A stretch of DNA of 64,000 nt, from the NCBI GenBank assembly GCA_949152475.1, contig OX424566.1, forward strand, positions 30,480,423 to 30,544,422. Direction: 5' to 3'. This document shows positions 58,136-64,000 of this stretch, piece after piece. This stretch comes from Terebella lapidaria (taxonomy: Eukaryota > Annelida > Polychaeta > Terebellida > Terebellidae). The notes under the pieces were generated by a model, which made no database searches, was not told the origin of the DNA, and was given only the letters and a program-made list of their open reading frames with translations. Numbering within the stretch: the first letter of the stretch is position 1; each line of letters begins with the position of its first letter. The position numbers and the translations under genes were made by a program.

Positions 58136-60472
58136 AGCGGCCTCGGCTTCGTCAAGACGACGCCGTAGCTGCTCATTCTCAGCCTCCAGGTGCTCCATCC
58201 GTGCGGCTACCTCTGGGGCGGGGGCGGACGCCCCGGACTGCTCGGCAAGAGCGGCGGTCCGACCCTGGTCGAACGCGCGCCGCTCAATGACGGCCGACAA
58301 AGTCCGGTAGCTCTCTAGGCTCCGCCGGGTGCCTTCCATGAGGCCCTGGTCGTATGCGAGATCGCATGCGACACGGGAGGCCTCGGCGCGGCACCGGCTG
58401 AACTGATCCAGAGAGCTGTCCATCTCCGCCACAAGGTACTCCGCCGCTCGGGTGAGTCGACCACGCTGGGGGTGATCCCAAGGGTGCTCCTCCCGAGCGC
58501 GGACCAACGCGGCTACACCTGCGGACCCCAAGTCACGAATGGCTCGGGGCACCGGCAGGTTCACCAACGCCGGGTCACCGGGGATCCGGTCCATACCATC
58601 GCGACGATGGCCGACCGCCTGGCCTACAGACTCGCGGAAAGTCTCGTAGACGCTGGCGGTCGTGGGACCGAGCCTCCGGCGTACGTCCGCCGTGGCGTCG
58701 AGGGGGTCCAAGTCCAGGGAGGCGGTGCTTTGCCATCCCGCGGACGTCCCCTCAACTACCAACGACGACGCGGACGTCGACCTCGAGAGAGAGGTACCGT
58801 AGGTCCTCTACTGCTCGCAACCGAGGGAGTCATGCGTGGGGTCCTTGGCGGGACCACCGACGCGGTACTCGAGGAGGCGGAGGTGTCTGCCACCACCCGT
58901 CCCTCAGACGGACCCGTGGGTACCGTCACCTCGAGCAAGCCCGGGAAATCCTCCTGAGTCAGCGCACCCGGAGACTGCAGGGGCGTCGTCCCGGCCGGAC
59001 CCTTTCCGGCGGACGAACTCTTCCCCTGAGTCTTCGGCTGGGGGCGCGGCTTAGGAGAAGCCACTCGTGTCTTGGCCGCGATCTGCGGCATCTCCGACAC
59101 GACCATGGTCACCCGGTGCCGTTCTTCACCTGCCTGGGTCGCCGGCGGTTGACGGACAGCCTCTGCTGCTGTCCGGGCGGCTTCCGCCGCCTGGTACTCC
59201 GCCGGGGTCTGGCCCATTGACGCCGTCAGGCGAGCGGTGTAGCTCGAGCCCGCGGACACAACGCCAGACTCCTTCCAGGCATCGTCCATGACGCGCTGTG
59301 CAAAGCGCCATGGACCCCAGTGAAAGAATCGGTGCTTCACCGTTCCTGACGTAGTCATGAACGATGCCACCCTCGGTGGAATGTATCCAAAATTGAATAC
59401 AGGCCCCACTTCATCACCAACGGTGTGAAGTCCCTCACCGCGGTGTGCACCCGCGCGGTGATTATTAAGGGCCTCCAAACTGGCGAAAAATCGTTGCTGA
59501 GGTCTACTGGAGTAGCACCTCTTGCAAACGAACAATTTCATCCAGGGGTAGTGGTACCCCGCAACATGTCGACTCAAGTGGTCGTAGGAAGGATACCTAC
59601 GATCCCGGTTGAGCGCAAGGTGCGGGTCCTCATACCCGTCCAGGGATTCCGGACAGAGTTGGCATATTACACCCTCCTCTGTCTCGGGCGGCAACCCGAC
59701 ACGCTCCTCGTCCGTGAGTGGACGAGGCCGTGTGAAAGGCGTGTCGGCCGCCGCGCCGGCCGCCACTGTGCGGCGCCCTTGCGGATCCCTGCCATACCGC
59801 GGGAGGAACATGTGTCCCTGGCGGACTCCAGGGAGTTCGGGGCCCATTTCGGCCCGCAGCCTCTGGATAGAGGGCTGCTCCGAGGACGACCGTTTCTTCT
59901 TTTTGGCCGCCCCCGAACGATTCTCCGACCTGGTTTGTCGGGGCACACTCTTCCCGCGTGGGGGCGCGGCCCTCTGTTGCTGCGCAACGAAGGACCGCCG
60001 TCCCGCTTCCAGTGCGGCATCAGACAGGTGGACCCCGTCTTTCTCTGCGCGCTTCCGGAGGAGTTCTAAGCGAAGATCTCCCTCCTTCGGCACGGGACGC
60101 CCTCGGTCCACTGGACTCGACCCCACCTCCGCAGCTCCGGTAGGTTTCTTGGTACCGGAGGGAGAAGAAGAGGAGGTTCCTTTCGGTGCCTGGATAGGCA
60201 CCCGCTTACTGGAACCTCCCGCGCCCGGGCCGGATCCCGCGGAGGCGCCGCCCGCACCAGATCCCGAGGGATTAGGCATCTTGGCGTCTCCGGGTTTGGC
60301 GGAGGACCCTTTCTGGCCGCCCGGCTTAGGCGCCAGTGGCTGAGGTCCTCCGGACTTCGATCCGGTTTGAGGCGAGGGGCCGCCGGACTTCTTTTTCCGG
60401 TGCGGCCGCTTCTTCTTCTTCTTCGGAGGCGAGGAGGCCGGGTCCGGGTCGGATCCGGCCTCAGATTGCCCG
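58135..60472 (-). mobile_element. GC-rich ORF element, copy II
   Basis: Same content and order as copy I from the basic stretch to the coiled coil, on the minus strand, nearly identical in sequence. It lacks the C-terminal ~150 residues because of the join near 58135. Fossil. Confidence 0.8.
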
Positions 60473-62448
60473 CGGGATCCGGCCCGGGCGCGGGAGGTTC
60501 CAGTAAGCGGGTGCCTATCCAGGCACCGAAAGGAACCTCCTCTTCTTCTCCCTCCGGTACCAAGAAACCTACCGGAGCTGCGGAGGTGGGGTCGAGTCCA
60601 GTGGACCGAGGGCGTCCCGTGCCGAAGGAGGGAGATCTTCGCTTAGAACTCCTCCAGAAGCGCGCGGAGAAAGACGGGGTCCACCTGTCTGATGCCGCAC
60701 TGGAAGCGGGACGGCGGTCCTTCGTTGCGCAGCAACAGAGGGCCACGCCCCCACGCGGGAAGAGTGTGCCCCGACAAACCAGGTCGGAGAATCGTTCGGG
60801 GGCGGCCAAAAAGAAGAAACGGTCGTCCTCGGAGCAGCCCTCTATCCAGAGGCTGCGGGCCGAAATGGGCCCCGAACTCCCTGGAGTCCGCCAGGGACAC
60901 ATGTTCCTCCCGCGGTATGGCAGGGATCCGCAAGGGCGCCGCACAGTGGCGGCCGGCGCGGCGGCCGACACGCCTTTCACACGGCCTCGTCCACTCACGG
61001 ACGAGGAGCGTGTCGGGTTGCCGCCCGAGACAGAGGAGGGTGTAATATGCCAACTCTGTCCGGAATCCCTGGACGGGTATGAGGACCCGCACCTTGCGCT
61101 CAACCGGGATCGTAGGTATCCTTCCTACGACCACTTGAGTCGACATGTTGCGGGGTACCACTACCCCTGGATGAAATTGTTCGTTTGCAAGAGGTGCTAC
61201 TCCAGTAGACCTCAGCAACGATTTTTCGCCAGTTTGGAGGCCCTTAATAATCACCGCGCGGGTGCACACCGCGGTGAGGGACTTCACACCGTTGGTGATG
61301 AAGTGGGGCCTGTATTTAATTTTGGATACATTCCACCGAGGGTGGCATCGTTCATGACTACGTCAGGAACGGTGAAGCACCGATTCTTTCACTGGGGTCC
61401 ATGGCGCTTTGCACAGCGCGTCATGGACGATGCCTGGAAGGAGTCTGGCGTTGTGTCCGCGGGCTCGAGCTACACCGCTCGCCTGACGGCGTCAATGGGC
61501 CAGACCCCGGCGGAGTACCAGGCGGCGGAAGCCGCCCGGACAGCAGCAGAGGCTGTCCGTCAACCGCCGGCGACCCAGGCAGGTGAAGAACGGCACCGGG
61601 TGACCATGGTCGTGTCGGAGATGCCGCAGATCGCGGCCAAGACACGAGTGGCTTCTCCTAAGCCGCGCCCCCAGCCGAAGACTCAGGGGAAGAGTTCGTC
61701 CGCCGGAAAGGCTCCGGCCGGGACGACGCCCCTGCAGTCTCCGGGTGCGCTGACTCAGGAGGATTTCCCGGGCTTGCTCGAGGTGACGGTACCCACGGGT
61801 CCGTCTGAGGGACGGGTGGTGGCAGACACCTCCGCCTCCTCGAGTACCGCGTCCGTGGTCCCGCCAAGGACCCCACGCGTGACTCCCTCGGTTGCGAGCA
61901 GTAGCGGACGTACGGTACCTCTCTCGAGGTCGACGTCCGCGTCCTCGTTGGTAGTTGAGGGGACGTCCGCGGGATGGCAAAGCACCGCCTCCCTGGACTT
62001 GGACCCCCTCGACGCCACGGCGGACGTACGCCGGAGGCTCGGTCCCACGACCGCCAGCGTCTACGAGACTTTCCGCGAGTCTGTAGGCCAGGCGGTCGGC
62101 CATCGTCGCGATGGTATGGACCGGATCCCCGGTGACCCGGCGTTGGTGAACCTGCCGGTGCCCCGAGCCATTCGTGACTTGGGGTCCGCAGGTGTAGCCG
62201 CGTTGGTCCGCGCTCGGGAGGAGCACCCTTGGGATCACCCCCAGCGTGGTCGACTCACCCGAGCGGCGGAGTACCTTGTGGCGGAGATGGACAGCTCTCT
62301 GGATCTGTTCAGCCGGTGCCGCGCCGAGGCCTCCCGTGTCGCATGCGATCTCGCATACGACCAGGGCCTCATGGAAGGCACCCGGCGGAGCCTAGAGAGC
62401 TACCGGACTTTGTCGGCCGTCATTGAGCGGCGCGCGTTCGACCAGGGT
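60472..62448 (+). mobile_element. GC-rich ORF element, copy III (inverted)
   Basis: A plus-strand copy of the middle region through ERRAFDQG, with a long open frame (60367-62598 including the flanking joins). It is the mirror image of copy II about a centre near 60472 and ends abruptly at 62448, where minus-strand N-terminal sequence begins. Fossil. Confidence 0.8.
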
Positions 62449-63238
62449 GCGGCCGCTTCTTCTTCTTCTTCGGAGGCGAGGAGGCCGGGTCCGGGTCGGA
62501 TCCGGCCTCAGATTGCCCGCGGTCAGAGGCTTCTAGCGCTTGCTGGGCTCTCCACTGCTTCTGAGCAATCTCCCGGGCTCGACGGCGAGTACGCCTAGAG
62601 ACGGGCGATGTAAACCCGTCATCTCGGTTCTCGGTCTCCTTCGAGCCAGACTCCTGTTCCTGAGGCGGCGCTTGGGATGCGGCTTCCTCAGCCGCGTCGA
62701 CCTGCTCCGCCCAAGTCCCAGGGGCCTTCTGGTCGTGCGGACCAGACTCCGCAGGTGCGGACACCGAGGAGTTCTCGGCGGAACCGGTGTCCGGACGGCT
62801 ACGGCCATCCGGACGGGTTTCCGCACGAGTACTCTCATCCGGACCCAAAGACGCAAGCATCTCCGGGTGCGGATGCAACTCAATATCCACATCCACGAGT
62901 CCCGCACCACCGCAGTCCATCATCTCTTCCATACGAGGAAAAGGCGACGGATTCAAGAGCTGCTCGGCGCCTGGCGTGGCCGAGTCACTCTCTGCGGGGC
63001 GGTCCTCCGCGACCTCGCTCTCGGACTCGGTTCCTGTGTAAGAACCAGAGCCGGAGCTGGATTCCGCAGAACCCACATAGGCTCCCCGGGGGATGTCCTC
63101 GCGGTCATCAACCTCGGGCCTAGACTGGGGTCTCGAGTACGAGTTACCGCGCTCAAGAGACCCCTCTTCCCTCCCTACATCACCTTCCCAACCATCACTG
63201 TCCTCAGACATATCAAGCGCTCTAAACGCCGTAAACAC
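62449..63238 (-). mobile_element. N-terminal part of the GC-rich ORF element
   Basis: A minus-strand frame from ATG 63238 (MFTAFRALDMSEDSDGWEGD) is strongly acidic and Ser/Glu-rich, then Pro/Ala-rich, then basic (RRTRRRAREIAQKQ), and reaches the KKKKKRPH stretch at the join. It is the only copy of the N-terminal third in the window. No domain recognised. Fossil. Confidence 0.7.
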
Positions 63239-64000
63239 TGGGAGTCAGATCCGCAGATCTGTCTCCACCAGTGCCGAGCGCTTGAATGACCAGAAGGTGT
63301 CGAGTTACATCGATTTAAGGCATCAAGTGTTGGCAGTTATACTGCACACGCATCGTATGACGCGTTCCCGTGGAAACGTCTATTCACTGCATCTACCCGA
63401 TCGACAGACAAAAGGACGTTTTACACTCCCGCATTCCCATACACGCATCTCCCCCCGGTGACTCCTATCGTGCCATGTATACGGGTGGCTTGTGTACACA
63501 AGCCATCCCGGGGGAACCCGCTAAAATACTACAGTAATTAACAGCAGTCATTAGCAATAGCTTTCGCACTGGCGATCAATGACGTGAAGTTAATCACCCT
63601 CGCAGGTTAAAGATTGTATACAATGTATCAAAAAGCCAAACTACTTGTGGGTGTTACGATTATGTCACCCTATCAGCAGCGATAAATAAAAATTTAACAC
63701 CGCTCAAGCAGCAATGAAAATAAATCCACCACCGCTTGCATGCTTTTCATAGATCACGGCATACAGCCTTCGATACAATGTACACAATCTCCTACACCCC
63801 TCTTGCGAAAGCAGAAATCTCCCGATTTCTTACCAAGGACAAGAGATATATCACTAAACTTTCTCATATATCGGATAAATGAGTAAGAATAGCATTTCCA
63901 CGGGAACACGCACACACTTGTGGCTTATAATCCTCCCATAAATAATAAATGAGATGGAAAATAAACAAAATCACTCCCCATAGCCGCTGGCACGCTTACA
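63239..64000. other. No gene recognised; return to AT-rich DNA
   Basis: GC content falls after about 63300. I looked for a second LTR (start TGTAAAGTT, or end TCGCCACA) and found none. Confidence 0.5.

Noticed and set aside
54965-63461. Many long overlapping ORFs on both strands in the GC-rich region
   Set aside because: High GC makes stops rare in all frames, and the inverted copies produce mirrored shadows; only the frame with zinc-finger and coiled-coil sequence was retained.

Overview
The window is animal nuclear DNA: spliced genes with GT-AG introns, TATA promoters and AATAAA signals sit in an AT-rich background packed with LINEs, inverted-repeat DNA elements, LTR-element fossils and palindromic satellites. 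Element content and gene types suggest a marine invertebrate (a mollusc, brachiopod or lancelet would all fit); the species cannot be fixed from sequence alone.

The clearest host genes are two intact paralogues of a secreted protein family that I cannot name (here 'WDGH family', after a C-terminal Cys-Trp-Asp-Gly-His motif). Gene 1 has its promoter at 7817 and CDS 8368-10642; gene 2 has its promoter at 31042 and CDS 34715-37032. Both have a TATA box, a non-coding first exon, a 681-bp exon encoding signal peptide plus coiled coil, and a long last exon, so the promoter was duplicated along with the gene. Two further copies survive only as C-terminal scraps, at 1629-1748 and 15521-15611. The second scrap is split by two DNA elements whose target-site duplications can be read exactly, and its 3' UTR resumes at 19269. 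A ZP-domain gene remnant lies on the minus strand at 2863-4238, next to a broken Ty3/Gypsy fossil (4585-7034).

The middle is repeat-dominated. It holds a long-TIR element with a 9-bp duplication (15612-18473), elements with palindromic termini (18501-19268; 27306-28593), and a tandem duplication (22490-26849) in which one copy took an L2/CR1-type LINE while the other keeps the empty site. It also holds a solo LTR (26291-27007), tandem repeats at 28.6-30.8 kb, a fold-back element inside a LINE fragment (37.9-39.5 kb), and another LINE (40.2-41.9 kb) nested in a dispersed repeat. That repeat carries arrays of nuclear-receptor-like half-sites.

From 45.9 to 49.5 kb a giant palindrome carries two divergently oriented copies of a gene that I read as a FEN1/XPG-like PIN nuclease joined to a Cys-rich CXC region. 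At 49.6-53.1 kb a 1.6-kb segment is duplicated in tandem, with filler from a GC-rich element at the join. From 53.6 to 63.2 kb there is an LTR and then a striking GC-rich zig-zag of inverted copies of one low-complexity/zinc-finger/coiled-coil ORF, probably a retroelement structural-protein fossil.
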